A stretch of 64,000 nt of DNA from Bryobacteraceae bacterium (lineage in GTDB: Bacteria; Acidobacteriota; Terriglobia; Bryobacterales; Bryobacteraceae), in the NCBI GenBank assembly GCA_029975915.1, contig JARKOC010000034.1, positions 62,001 through 126,000 on the forward strand, given 5' to 3'. Below, piece by piece: positions 36,072 through 44,950 of the stretch (the stretch's first letter is position 1; every line of letters starts with the position of its first letter). Both the position numbers and the translations under genes were made by a program. The notes beneath the pieces were generated by a model. That model was not told where the DNA came from. It saw only the letters and a program-made list of their open reading frames with translations, and made no database searches.

Positions 36072-37331
36072 ATGACACCCAGCCGGCAGCGCGTCGCTGA
36101 TTCGATCGGGCATCGTCAACCCGACCGCGTGCCTATCGACTTTGGAGCGACTGCGGTGACCGGGATCCACGTTTCAGTCGTGGCGGCGCTGCGCGAGCAT
36201 TACGGCCTGGAGCGCCGGCCGGTGAAGGTCCACGAGCCCTATCAGATGCTGGGATGGGTGGACGAGGATCTCTCCTCGGTCATGGACATCGACACCGTGG
36301 GCGTTTACCGCCGCAAAACCATGTTCGGGTTTCCGAATCAGGACTGGAAGCCGTGGAATTTCAATGGTCTGGAAGTGCTGGTGGCGGGTGATTTCAATGT
36401 CACAACAGATGAGTCCGGCGACATTCTGATCCACCCCGAAGGCGACCTCTCGGCGCCGCCTTCAGGCCGGATGCCGAAGGGCGGATATTTCTTTGACTCG
36501 ATCATCAGGCAGAACCATTTTGACGAGAATAAGCTCAATGTCGAGGACAACCTGGAGGAGTTCAAGCCGCTAACCGAGGCCGAGATTGAGGAGATCGCCC
36601 AGGACGTGCGGGCGGCGCACGCGACGGGACGCTACGTAGTTTGCGGATTCGGCGGCACGGCGTTTGGCGACATCGCCCTGGTACCGGCGCCGTTCTCGAA
36701 GGACCCGAAAGGGATTCGGGATGTCACTGAATGGTATGTCTCGACAAGGGCTCGCCGAGACTACGTTCACGCCATCTTCAGCCGCCAGTGCGAGATTGCC
36801 CTGGAGAATCTGGCGGCGATCCACGCAGCGGTCGGCGACATGCCCGGCGCACTGTTCCTGTGCGGGACCGACTTCGGGACGCAGACATCGACGTTCTGCT
36901 CGACGGCGACATTCCGTGAACTTTGGCTGCCTTACTACAAGCGGATCTGTTCCTGGATTCATGCCAACACAAGCTGGAAGTGCTTCAAGCATTCGTGCGG
37001 CTCAGTGGAACGGTTCATCGAGCCGCTCATCGAGGCCGGTTTCGACATTCTGAATCCAGTCCAGTGCTCGGCGACGGGAATGGAGGCGAGACATCTGAAG
37101 GAGGCGTTCGGCGAACGGATCACATTCTGGGGCGGCGGCGTGGATACGCAAAAGACGCTGCCGTTCGGCACGCCGGAGCAAGTGCGGGCGCAGGTGCTTG
37201 AACGGTGCGAGGTGTTCGCCCGAGGCGGCGGATTCGTATTCAATGCGATACACAATATCCAGGCGGGCACGCCGGTGGCGAACGTCGTGGCCATGCTGGA
37301 CGCGGTCAAGGAATTCAATGGCCGCGGATAG
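36072..37331 (+). CDS. UroD-type methyltransferase I (corrinoid demethylase component candidate)
   Basis: 419 aa from the ATG at 36072, chosen because family members begin MxxRxRVxxSIxHRxPDRVP; a GTG at 35967 would add 35 residues. The C-terminal motif KHSCGSVE (H307, C309), then NPVQCSATGMEA, FWGGGVDTQ and the late NAIHNIQ (H394) matches the OdmB/MtvB-like branch of the superfamily, which moves a methyl group from a substrate to a corrinoid protein. It is followed 23 nt later by just such a protein. It opens a seven-gene operon to 43382. The methylated substrate is unknown. Confidence 0.85.
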   Translation: MTPSRQRVADSIGHRQPDRVPIDFGATAVTGIHVSVVAALREHYGLERRPVKVHEPYQMLGWVDEDLSSVMDIDTVGVYRRKTMFGFPNQDWKPWNFNGLEVLVAGDFNVTTDESGDILIHPEGDLSAPPSGRMPKGGYFFDSIIRQNHFDENKLNVEDNLEEFKPLTEAEIEEIAQDVRAAHATGRYVVCGFGGTAFGDIALVPAPFSKDPKGIRDVTEWYVSTRARRDYVHAIFSRQCEIALENLAAIHAAVGDMPGALFLCGTDFGTQTSTFCSTATFRELWLPYYKRICSWIHANTSWKCFKHSCGSVERFIEPLIEAGFDILNPVQCSATGMEARHLKEAFGERITFWGGGVDTQKTLPFGTPEQVRAQVLERCEVFARGGGFVFNAIHNIQAGTPVANVVAMLDAVKEFNGRG

Positions 37332-37354
37332 AAAGATTTTGAATTGGAGCGACA

Positions 37355-37987
37355 ATGGCAGACTTACAAAAACTCTATGACGCGATCCTGGATGGTGACG
37401 CGAAGACGTCGGCGGCGGTGACCAACGAGGCGCTGGCTGAAGGGGCGAACCCTGTTTCACTTATCAGCGACTACATGGTCCCGGCCATGGACGAGGTGGG
37501 CCGCAGGTACGAGGCCGAGGAATATTTCGTCCCCGAACTGCTGCTTGCTGCCAGGGCGATGAAGGCGGCGTTGGAACCGTTGAGGCCGCTGCTGGCGGCG
37601 GCCGGAGCCGAGCCGGCGGGCCGCGTGGTGATCGGGACTGTCAAGGGCGACTTGCACGATATCGGCAAGAACCTGGTCGCGTCGATGCTCGAAGGCGGCG
37701 GCTTCGAGGTGCTCGACCTGGGCGCCGACGTTTCCCCAGAGAAGTTTATAGAGGCTGTCAAATCCTCAGGCGCGAACATCGTGTGCCTATCTGCTTTGTT
37801 AACCGTCACCATGCCGGCGATGAAGAAGACGATCGAAGCCCTGGACGCGGCAGGCGTGCGGTCACAGGTCAAGGTCTTCGTTGGCGGAGCTCCGGTCACG
37901 GCGCAATACGCCCAGGAGATCGGCGCCGATGGCTATAGCGAGACGGCCAGCGGCGCGGTAGCCCTAGCGCGGTCGATCGCCAAGTAA
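37355..37987 (+). CDS. Corrinoid protein (methyltransferase cognate, MtaC/MtbC-like)
   Basis: 210 aa with the full two-domain layout: helical cap (1-85) and B12-binding Rossmann domain (88-210) with the base-off motif D99-L-H101-D-I-G104. H101 coordinates cobalt. It carries the methyl group between the UroD-type methyltransferase upstream and an acceptor enzyme. SD GGAG 7 nt before the ATG. Confidence 0.94.
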   Translation: MADLQKLYDAILDGDAKTSAAVTNEALAEGANPVSLISDYMVPAMDEVGRRYEAEEYFVPELLLAARAMKAALEPLRPLLAAAGAEPAGRVVIGTVKGDLHDIGKNLVASMLEGGGFEVLDLGADVSPEKFIEAVKSSGANIVCLSALLTVTMPAMKKTIEALDAAGVRSQVKVFVGGAPVTAQYAQEIGADGYSETASGAVALARSIAK

Positions 37988-38009
37988 CGGACACGCGAAA
38001 CAGGCCCGG

Positions 38010-39341
38010 ATGATCTACGTCTGGCTGGTCTCTCTCGTCGCGGCCACATCGGGGCTGCTGTTCGGATTCGACATCGCGGTGATCAACGGCGCGATTGTCT
38101 TTCTCCGAAAGCAATGGGCCCTGACCGAGTTTCAAACTGAGATGGCGGCGTCGGCGCTGCTGGCCGGCTGCATCGCCGGAGCGGCCGTGGGCGGCTGGTT
38201 CAGTGACCGCTACGGACGCCGGATCGTGTTAATGGTGTCGGCCGTCCTGTTCGCCGTTTCCGCGTTCGGAGCGGCGTTGCCGCGGAATCTGATTGAATTC
38301 GCCGCCGCCCGGTTTCTTGGCGGTGTGGCGATTGGCGCGGCGTCCGTGCTGGCGCCATTGTATATCGCGGAGGTCGCGCCGGCGAGGATGCGCGGGCGCC
38401 TGGTCTCCTTGAACCAGATGGCGATTGTCACTGGCATCCTGCTGGCGTACTTCACAAACTGGGTGCTGAGCTTCCAGGGCGATCAAAGCTGGCGGTGGAT
38501 GTTCGCCGTGGCGGCGGCGCCTGCTCTGTTCTTCCTTATCGCGCTCTTCTTCGTTCCCGAGAGCCCCAGGTGGCTGGTGGAGGTGGGAAGGGAGGCGGAG
38601 GCGCTGAACGTTCTGGCCCGCGTAAACGGGCAGCCCGCCGCAGAGTCGGAACTGGCAGAAATCCGGTCAGCGGTGAACGAAGAAACGGGAACGTGGCGTG
38701 AATTGTTCGAACCTGGCATCCGGCGCGCGTTGTTCATCGCCGTTGTGCTGGCGATTATGCAGCAGTGGACGGGCGTAAATACGGTACTTTTCTACGGCTC
38801 GATCATCCTTCAAGAGAAGGTGGGCGGGCATTCGGCGTCGTCGGCGATTGGGGCGAACGTGCTGATCGGAGCGATCAACTTCATCTTCACCATCGTCGCC
38901 ATTGCGCTCATCGACCGCTTGGGCCGCAAGGCGCTGCTTATCTTCTCTTCTACTGTCATGGGACTGAGCCTCGCCGGGCTGGCTCTGGTCTTCAGGATGA
39001 CTCCACCGCCTGCGGCACTAGTGATCCTGCTGATGCTGATGGCCGTGGCGTCGTTTGCCGTGGGATTGGGGCCAGGCGTCTGGGTGGTGTTGGCCGAGAT
39101 CTTTCCGAACCGGATCCGGGGCCGTGCGATGTCGATTGCGACGGTCTCGCTTTGGGTGGCTTGCACGGTGCTGACGATGACATTCCTATCCATCGCGACG
39201 GCGCTGGGGCCGACAGGCGCGTTCTTCATCTATGCTGGCATGTGCGCGTTCATGGCGTGGTTCGTTTGGCGGCTGACTCCGGAAACGAAGAATCGTACAT
39301 TGGAGGAGATTGAACGATTCTGGAAGGTGAAACGGACATGA
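38010..39341 (+). CDS. MFS sugar porter-family transporter
   Basis: 443 aa, 12 membrane helices. Sugar-porter signatures are present: DRYGRR in the 2-3 loop, PESPRWL after helix 6, DRLGRK in the 8-9 loop and PETKNRTLEEIE at the end. Relatives are H+ symporters of hexoses, pentoses or inositol. Its place between the corrinoid protein and the methyl acceptor genes implies that it imports the methylated substrate of the pathway. Confidence 0.9.
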   Translation: MIYVWLVSLVAATSGLLFGFDIAVINGAIVFLRKQWALTEFQTEMAASALLAGCIAGAAVGGWFSDRYGRRIVLMVSAVLFAVSAFGAALPRNLIEFAAARFLGGVAIGAASVLAPLYIAEVAPARMRGRLVSLNQMAIVTGILLAYFTNWVLSFQGDQSWRWMFAVAAAPALFFLIALFFVPESPRWLVEVGREAEALNVLARVNGQPAAESELAEIRSAVNEETGTWRELFEPGIRRALFIAVVLAIMQQWTGVNTVLFYGSIILQEKVGGHSASSAIGANVLIGAINFIFTIVAIALIDRLGRKALLIFSSTVMGLSLAGLALVFRMTPPPAALVILLMLMAVASFAVGLGPGVWVVLAEIFPNRIRGRAMSIATVSLWVACTVLTMTFLSIATALGPTGAFFIYAGMCAFMAWFVWRLTPETKNRTLEEIERFWKVKRT

Positions 39342-40216
39342 ATCCTTTACTCGAATGGCTCCACCACGGCCCCTTGATCACCGACGGAGCCTGGGGGACG
39401 CAGATGCAGCAGCGCGGGCTTGAGCCGGGACTGTGTCCGGATTATTGGAATCTCGATCACGCTCAGTTGGTCGAAGAAGTGGCGCGCTTGTACGTCGAGG
39501 CCGGCAGCGAAATCATCCTCACCAACACGTTCCGGGCCAATCCGGTCAGTCTTGAAGGCGCCTCCGCGGATCAGGTGAGGCGAATCAACATCGCTGGTGT
39601 CGACATCTCGCGCCGCGCCAGCGACGGAAAGACCAAAGTGGTCGCCTCCCTTGGTCCAACAGGCAAGATGCTCATGACGGGCGAGATTGACGAGGCGGGC
39701 TTGGAGGGCGCCTTTAGCATCCAAAGCGCCGCTCTGGCGGAAGCCAAGCCCGACGCATTGCTTCTGGAGACCTTCAGCGATCTGGAGGAGGCATCGATCG
39801 CCTTGCGGGCGTGCCTGAAGACGGGGCTGCCTGTGCTGGTCAGTTTTGCCTATGATTCCGGCAAGAACAAGGACCGGACGATGATGGGCGTCACGCCCGA
39901 GAAGGCGGCGAAGCGCATGGCCGCGGAGGGGGCGTCGGCCATCGGCGCGAACTGCGGCGCCGGGCCGGAATCGTTTGCGGCCATCGGTGTGCGCTATCGC
40001 GATGCCTGCGATCTGCCCATCTGGCTGAAACCCAACGCCGGACTGCCGGTTGTGGAAGGCGGCAAGATCAGCTATTCGATGGATGCCGGACCGTTCGCCG
40101 CGCATCTGACGGAGATGCTCGATGCCGGCGCATGTTTCGTGGGCGGATGCTGCGGCACCACACCTGATTTCATTCGCGCCCTGGCGGCCGAGCGGCGGAA
40201 ATGCGTTTCAAGTTAA
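39338..40216 (+). CDS. Homocysteine S-methyltransferase (MetH N-terminal-type)
   Basis: 292 aa. A TIM barrel beginning LITDGAWGTQMQQRG, the Zn site C206 (GANCGAG) and C271-C272 (GGCCGTTP) with the usual DGxxG/LTNTF motifs. Stand-alone Hcy-binding domains accept a methyl group onto homocysteine. It starts inside the ATGA overlap with the MFS gene. As the only acceptor enzyme in the operon it suggests that homocysteine, not tetrahydrofolate or coenzyme M, receives the methyl group from the corrinoid protein. A dedicated betaine-type donor is the alternative. Confidence 0.9.
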   Translation: MNPLLEWLHHGPLITDGAWGTQMQQRGLEPGLCPDYWNLDHAQLVEEVARLYVEAGSEIILTNTFRANPVSLEGASADQVRRINIAGVDISRRASDGKTKVVASLGPTGKMLMTGEIDEAGLEGAFSIQSAALAEAKPDALLLETFSDLEEASIALRACLKTGLPVLVSFAYDSGKNKDRTMMGVTPEKAAKRMAAEGASAIGANCGAGPESFAAIGVRYRDACDLPIWLKPNAGLPVVEGGKISYSMDAGPFAAHLTEMLDAGACFVGGCCGTTPDFIRALAAERRKCVSS

Positions 40217-40926
40217 TCAGTTGCGAAGTCCTGTTCCGGGAGATGTGCGACGCTGTGGCGAGGTCGCCGCACCAGGTGGATGTCGAATTCCTGTCCAAGG
40301 GCCTGCACGACCGGGGCGGCGCAGCCATGGCCAAGGAGTTGCAGGCGAAGATCGACGCCACCGATGGCTACGACGCCGTGCTGCTGGGCTATGCGCTTTG
40401 CGGCAACGGCTTGCACGGGCTGCGGGCAGGATCGATCCCGGTTGCGGCCATGCGCGCCCACGACTGCATTGCGCTGCTGCTCGGCAGCCGCGAACGGTAC
40501 GCCGAACTGGTGACCGAGGAGCCCGGAACATACTTTCGCTCGACAGGCTGGATTGAGCGCGGCTCGGGCCTGGAGCAGTTGGTCATGAATAGCACGGGCG
40601 TCGGCATCTCGCTCGACCAGTTCATCGAAAAGTATGGAGAGGACAACGGCCGCTATCTCTATCACGAGATGACGCGCTACCAAACGAACTATCAGAAGCT
40701 GGTGTACATCCAGACCGGCCTTGAACCCGACGGCCGCTTCGAAAATGAGGCGCGGCGCGAGGCGGCCGAACGCGGCTGGCGGTTTCAATCCGTCAAGGGC
40801 AGCCTGGAGATATTCCGGCGGCTCGTCGGCGGCGAGTGGGACAACGACGATATTGTTGTCGCTCAGCCAGGCGAACGATTTGCCGCCCGCTACGACGAGC
40901 GGATTGTCATCGCTGAAGGGAGCTAG
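40201..40926 (+). CDS. DUF1638 protein
   Basis: 241 aa; N-terminus MRFKLISCEVLFREMC, then LLGYALCGNGLHGL, RAHDCIALLLGSRERY and TYFRSTGW, all hallmarks of DUF1638. The family occurs almost only next to corrinoid methyltransferase genes in methanogens and acetogens; its function is not known, but the conserved Cys/His residues hint at metal or corrinoid handling. It overlaps the acceptor enzyme gene by 16 nt. Confidence 0.88.
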   Translation: MRFKLISCEVLFREMCDAVARSPHQVDVEFLSKGLHDRGGAAMAKELQAKIDATDGYDAVLLGYALCGNGLHGLRAGSIPVAAMRAHDCIALLLGSRERYAELVTEEPGTYFRSTGWIERGSGLEQLVMNSTGVGISLDQFIEKYGEDNGRYLYHEMTRYQTNYQKLVYIQTGLEPDGRFENEARREAAERGWRFQSVKGSLEIFRRLVGGEWDNDDIVVAQPGERFAARYDERIVIAEGS

Positions 40927-40929
40927 AAG

Positions 40930-41940
40930 GTGAACGGCAAACAGCGCATCCTGAACATGATCGGCGGAGCGCCGGTAGACCACCTGCCGTTCATGCCGAT
41001 CACCATGATGTTCGCCGGTGACGTGGCGGGCATTCGCTATGGCGACTATGCCCGCGACCACCGCAAACTTGTCGAGGCGCAGCTTCGTGTGGCCGAAACA
41101 TTTGGCGCGGATCATGTATCGGCCATCTCGGACCCGGCGCGCGAGGCGTCGGACTTGGGCGCGGCCGTCGAATGGTTCGACGATCAGCCTCCGGCGATAA
41201 ATGAGTCGAAGGCTCTGCTCGAAGACAAGGCGAAACTGGCGCATCTTCAGGTACCCGATCCATTGGCCGGAGCGCGCATGAGCGATCGCGTGGCCGGCGT
41301 GGCGCTGTTGGCCGAGAAGGCCGGATCGACGCACCTGGTCGAGGGCTGGATCGAAGGGCCGGTCGCCATGGCGGCAGATCTGCGCGGCGTGAACGCCCTG
41401 ATGTTGGATTTCCACGACGACCCCGAGTTCGTTGAGGCGCTGTTTGATTTCGTCGTCGAGATGGAGTTCCAATTTGCCAGGGCGCAGGTGAAGGCCGGAG
41501 CGACGGTCATGGGCATCGGCGACGCGGCGGCATCGCTCATCGGGCCGAAGCTGTATGAAAAGTACGTCTTCGCAGAGGAGTGCAAGCTGATCGAACGGGT
41601 CAGCGGGCTGGGCGTGCCGGTGCGGCTGCACATCTGTGGCAACACGCGCCGGATCGTGGGCGGGATGGTGAAAACCGGCTCAGCCATCGTTGATCTGGAC
41701 TTCCTCACCCCGCTGAGCGAGGCGCGTGCGGCGGCGGGTCCAGAACAGGTTCTGCTGGGCAATATCGATCCGGTCCGGGTATTGCGCGACGGGACGCCGG
41801 AAAGCGTCACGGCGGCGATGGAGCGATGCTGGCAGGAGGCAGGGCCGCGCTGGATTGTCAGCGCGGGCTGTGAAGTTCCAAGGGGCACGCCGCCCGAGAA
41901 CCTCATGGCGATGAAACGGTTTGCCGAGTCGCGGAGTTAG
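40930..41940 (+). CDS. UroD-type methyltransferase (MtaA-like, zinc ligands H/C/C)
   Basis: 336 aa, GTG start with GGGAG 12 nt upstream. It shows HICGN (H234, C236) and C314 in SAGCEVP, the zinc ligands of MtaA/MtbA, which in methanogens pass the methyl from a corrinoid to coenzyme M. In this operon it may activate the acceptor thiol or serve a second methyl donor. It differs from the operon's first methyltransferase, which has His as third ligand. Close to DUF1638 (3 nt) and to the reactivator (2 nt). Confidence 0.85.
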   Translation: MNGKQRILNMIGGAPVDHLPFMPITMMFAGDVAGIRYGDYARDHRKLVEAQLRVAETFGADHVSAISDPAREASDLGAAVEWFDDQPPAINESKALLEDKAKLAHLQVPDPLAGARMSDRVAGVALLAEKAGSTHLVEGWIEGPVAMAADLRGVNALMLDFHDDPEFVEALFDFVVEMEFQFARAQVKAGATVMGIGDAAASLIGPKLYEKYVFAEECKLIERVSGLGVPVRLHICGNTRRIVGGMVKTGSAIVDLDFLTPLSEARAAAGPEQVLLGNIDPVRVLRDGTPESVTAAMERCWQEAGPRWIVSAGCEVPRGTPPENLMAMKRFAESRS

Positions 41941-41942
41941 AC

Positions 41943-43382
41943 TTGTCGCGCCGGATTGCGATTGATCCCAGGGGCGGCAAACCGCTGGCCGACCAATTGT
42001 TCGAATTGGGCGTCGAGTTTCCATGCGGCGGTGGAGGCGGCTGCGGGTCATGCCGGGTCAAGGTGGTCAACGGAGATGTGATAGTCACGGAGGCGATGCG
42101 GTCTGCGTTGACCGAGGCCGAACTCGCCGAGGGATGGAGGCTGGCATGCGAGGCTTCCGCCAACGAGCCCGTCGAGGTCGAGGTCGCACAGTGGACGCCG
42201 CAAATTCTTACCGACGAGGCGGCGCTTGACGTCGAACCGCACCCTGGCATCGGGCTGGCTGTGGATCTTGGAACGACAACCGTAGTAGCACAACTGGTGG
42301 ACCTTACGACCGGGGAGATTCTGGGCGTGCATGCCGAGTTGAACGCCCAGGCCCGCTACGGCGCCGACCTGATGAGCCGGGTGGAAACCGCCCTGCGCGA
42401 ACCTGGATTGCTGACTGATCTGATCCGGCGGCAGATCGCGGTGATGGCGGCGAAGCTGGCCGGCGGGCGAGGGATCGAGGAAGTCCTACTTTGCGGGAAC
42501 ACGGTGATGCATCATCTATATGCCGGACTCGACGTCGAGCCGCTGGCCGCCGTGCCGTTCCGTACGCCGCATCCGCAGGCCGCCGTGCTTGACGCGGTTC
42601 AATCCGGCATCGAAGCAGGCCGCGTCGAGTTCCTGCCGGTGATCGGCGGATTCGCCGGCAGCGATCTGCTGTGCGGCATCATTGCCACCGGGATCGCCGG
42701 TTCGGCCGCGCCAGCGGCGATTATGGATCTGGGCACCAACGGCGAGGTCGCCGTCGCCCGCGGGGGCGAGATTATGTGCGCGTCAACCGCCGCTGGACCG
42801 GCGTTCGAGGCCGGCGGGATCAAGCGGGGAATGAGGGCCGGCGACGGCGCCATCGAGCATGCCAGAGTCCGCGAGGGCGGGATCGAATGCCATGTGCTGG
42901 GCGGCGGGCCGGCGCGTGGGATCTGCGGCAGCGGACTGGTGGACACAGTGGCGGCCGCACTTGATCTTGAGTACATACGACCAAACGGACGCCTCGCCAG
43001 GGGCGGCGAAATCCCGCTGCGCGACGGCGTTTCGCTCTATCAATCCGACGTCCGGCAACTCCAACTGGCCAAAGGGGCGGCGGCAGCAGCCCTCGCGCTG
43101 TTGGGCGGGGTGGGCGCGAGACTTCATTTGGCCGGCGCGTTCGGAAACTACCTGCGCGAGACGTCGGCGCGGCGGATTGGGTTGTTGCCGGTTTCTTCGC
43201 CAGTCACCCCGGCAGGGAATACTGCGCTGCGCGGCGTGAGGCAATTGCTGGTTCAGCCCGGCAGCCGCCAGGCGATTCTGGACGGCGTCCTCGGCCAGAC
43301 CAGGCACATCGAATTGGCTGCCGATGCCAGATTCCAGGACGCCTTCGCCGATCACATGGCTCTTGCGCCGGTGAGCGATTGA
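41943..43382 (+). CDS. Corrinoid-activating 2Fe-2S / ASKHA protein (RACo/RamA-like, DUF4445)
   Basis: 479 aa, TTG start. The N-terminal plant-type ferredoxin domain has C28-x5-C34-x2-C37-x31-C69. A DUF4445 ASKHA domain follows: VDLGTTTVVAQLVDL, LLCGNTVMHHL, IMDLGTNGEVAV, ICGSGLVD. Such proteins use ATP to reduce Co(II) of inactivated corrinoid proteins back to Co(I). It is shorter than most (about 600 aa), lacking the linker domain. The end overlaps the convergent radical SAM gene by 31 nt. Confidence 0.92.
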   Translation: MSRRIAIDPRGGKPLADQLFELGVEFPCGGGGGCGSCRVKVVNGDVIVTEAMRSALTEAELAEGWRLACEASANEPVEVEVAQWTPQILTDEAALDVEPHPGIGLAVDLGTTTVVAQLVDLTTGEILGVHAELNAQARYGADLMSRVETALREPGLLTDLIRRQIAVMAAKLAGGRGIEEVLLCGNTVMHHLYAGLDVEPLAAVPFRTPHPQAAVLDAVQSGIEAGRVEFLPVIGGFAGSDLLCGIIATGIAGSAAPAAIMDLGTNGEVAVARGGEIMCASTAAGPAFEAGGIKRGMRAGDGAIEHARVREGGIECHVLGGGPARGICGSGLVDTVAAALDLEYIRPNGRLARGGEIPLRDGVSLYQSDVRQLQLAKGAAAAALALLGGVGARLHLAGAFGNYLRETSARRIGLLPVSSPVTPAGNTALRGVRQLLVQPGSRQAILDGVLGQTRHIELAADARFQDAFADHMALAPVSD

Positions 43383-44464
43383 ATCGGGATGTAGGAGCAG
43401 CGCGGGTCCGAGGCGAGGTAGTCGCCTGTGAGAGCATAGGCCCGCGATCGTGACCCGCCACATAAGTTGTTGAATTCACAGGCGCCGCACTTGCCGTCCA
43501 GCATCGAACTGTCGCGCAGCGAAAGAAACAGCGGCGCATAGCGGTAAACGTCGCCCAGTTCGTTTGTGCGCACGTTGCCGGCGCTGATGGACAGGAAGCC
43601 GGAGGGGAAGATTTCACCCCGGTGCGAGACGAAGACAAAGCCTTTACCGTCGTTGATACCGGCCTGGCGGGCGATGGATGGCGGTAAGCCGGCCTGGCGG
43701 GCGATGGATGGCGTAGGTTCGCCATTGCGTTTCAGCGCGGACACGCCATCGCGCTTGCGGCGTTGGGCGGCATAGCGGCGATAGTGCTGGGCCTCGGTGG
43801 TTTTAACGTCGAACGGAGCGGTGATACTGGTTTCATAGAGCCGCTCGAAAACCTGTTCGTACTCTTCGGCGGTGAGGTCGTCGTCGAGTTGGGCGCGGCC
43901 CGTGACGACAAGAAAGAAGACGCTCCAGAGCTTTGCGCCGGTCTCGGCGACCAGGGCGGCGATCTCGTCCAGCCGGTGCAAATTCGAACGTGTCACGGTG
44001 GTATTGACCTGGGTCTCCAGACCTAAGTCGCGGGCAGCGTTGAGGGCGTCGATCGAAGTTTGGAACGAGCCGGCGACCTGCCGGAATCCGTCGTGTTCAG
44101 CGGCCGTGGCGCCGTCGATGGAGATCGCCATTCGGGAAACGCCGCTGTCCTTGAACCGCTCCACTGCGGCGCGGGTCAACAGCGGCGTCGCGCTCGGCGT
44201 GACTGTCGTCCGTAGGCCCAAGGAGACGCTGTAGGACAGCAAATCGTATAAATCGTTCCGTTTCAACGGATCGCCGCCAGTGAACACCATCAGCGGATCG
44301 CCGAGCCGCTTCACCTGCCGCAACAGGCCCATCGCCTCGTTGGTGGACAACTCTTCCAGGTCGCGGTTGGGCTGGGCCGATGCGCGACAGTGTTTGCACA
44401 GAAGGTCGCAGGCCTGGGTGGTTTCCCAAATGACCAAGAAGGGCGCTTCGGAGAAGTCTCGCAT
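43352..44464 (-). CDS. Radical SAM/SPASM protein (TIGR04053-like)
   Basis: 370 aa from the ATG at 44464 with AGGA before it; a GTG at 44497 is the alternative. FSEAPFLVIWETTQACDLLC starts the SAM cluster motif C19-x3-C23-x2-C26. The GGDPL loop follows, and a Cys-rich SPASM tail (CGACEFNNLC ... C) binds auxiliary clusters. It resembles NirJ/AhbD and related TIGR04053 enzymes that modify haem or peptides. Residues around 255-280 contain a duplicated PSIARQAG. It is divergent from the cupin gene. Confidence 0.85.
   Translation of the reverse strand: MRDFSEAPFLVIWETTQACDLLCKHCRASAQPNRDLEELSTNEAMGLLRQVKRLGDPLMVFTGGDPLKRNDLYDLLSYSVSLGLRTTVTPSATPLLTRAAVERFKDSGVSRMAISIDGATAAEHDGFRQVAGSFQTSIDALNAARDLGLETQVNTTVTRSNLHRLDEIAALVAETGAKLWSVFFLVVTGRAQLDDDLTAEEYEQVFERLYETSITAPFDVKTTEAQHYRRYAAQRRKRDGVSALKRNGEPTPSIARQAGLPPSIARQAGINDGKGFVFVSHRGEIFPSGFLSISAGNVRTNELGDVYRYAPLFLSLRDSSMLDGKCGACEFNNLCGGSRSRAYALTGDYLASDPRCSYIPIQSLTGARAM
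43659..43713. repeat. 25-bp direct repeat, period 30, inside the radical SAM gene
   Basis: Identical 25-mers at 43659-43683 and 43689-43713 (CCGGCCTGGCGGGCGATGGA begins each; five more bases match). Because the period is 30 the frame is preserved and the protein reads PSIARQAG-LP-PSIARQAG-IN. The region bridges the radical SAM core and the SPASM tail. It looks like an insertion that was then tandemly duplicated. Confidence 0.8.
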
Positions 44465-44500
44465 CGGATGATGTCCTGCTGACAGGGTAATCTTCACTTT

Positions 44501-44521
44501 CTTTGGCCGATATGACCAAAG
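44501..44521. promoter_or_regulatory. Inverted repeat between the radical SAM and cupin genes
   Basis: CTTTGG (44501-44506), 9-nt centre CCGATATGA, CCAAAG (44516-44521). It lies between the two divergent starts. The shape TTTGG-N9-CCAAA suggests a dimeric regulator, loosely like Crp/Fnr sites; nothing identifies which. Confidence 0.35.
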
Positions 44522-44575
44522 TCACTTCATCGCGGACCAAAGTAGTCCATGATCGAAGTGCAGAGGAGAAACTCG

Positions 44576-44908
44576 ATGGATTACATCTTCCATGACAATC
44601 TGGCCCAACATGGCCCAATCCCCGAAAACGGCATCCTGAGCCGGACGATCCAGGCCGACGAGCGGTCGAAGGTCGTGCTGTTCGTCTTCGCCCCCGGCCA
44701 GGAATTGAGCGCCCACACGGCGCCGATGCCGGCGACGCTGTACTTTGTCTCTGGCGAAGGAACGGTGAAATTGGGTGCGGACGTAAGAGAGATCGCGCCC
44801 GGCGCGTTTGCTTATATGCCGCCGAAGCTGGAGCATGCGATCAAGGCAAGGACCGAGGTGGTGATGCTGCTCACCATGTTGAAAGGCGTCGCTCCGCAAG
44901 CATGTTGA
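44576..44908 (+). CDS. Cupin-domain protein
   Basis: 110 aa from the ATG at 44576, with AGAGGAGA 7 nt upstream; the frame opens at 44549. Single-domain beta barrel: VVLFVFAPGQELSAHTAPMP (cupin motif 1, with the H) and PGAFAYMPPKLEHAI (motif 2). These residues could bind a metal. Small cupins are sensors or isomerases, and the function is unknown. Its TGA overlaps the -35 of the next promoter. Confidence 0.85.
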   Translation: MDYIFHDNLAQHGPIPENGILSRTIQADERSKVVLFVFAPGQELSAHTAPMPATLYFVSGEGTVKLGADVREIAPGAFAYMPPKLEHAIKARTEVVMLLTMLKGVAPQAC

Positions 44909-44933
44909 CAAAACGGGCGTTCCCCCGTCTAAT
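44905..44933 (+). promoter_or_regulatory. Sigma-70-type promoter with an inverted repeat in its spacer
   Basis: TTGACA (44905-44910), 17-nt spacer, TCTAAT (44928-44933). The spacer contains ACGGG (44913-44917) / CCCGT (44924-44928), 6 nt apart, a dyad positioned as in promoters controlled by metal-sensing repressors. The -35 overlaps the cupin stop codon. The start codon at 44951 leaves a leader of only about 12 nt. Confidence 0.7.
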
Positions 44934-44950
44934 TAAATCAGTACGACAGC

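Noticed and set aside
40213..41631. 472-residue open frame on the minus strand across DUF1638 and the second methyltransferase
   Set aside because: Contradicts an operon with clear protein families on the other strand; it has no start signal or motif.
36072..41940. Uroporphyrinogen decarboxylase (HemE) for haem synthesis
   Set aside because: Zinc-type HxC motifs, operon partners (corrinoid protein, reactivator, DUF1638) and lack of other haem genes point to methyl transfer.
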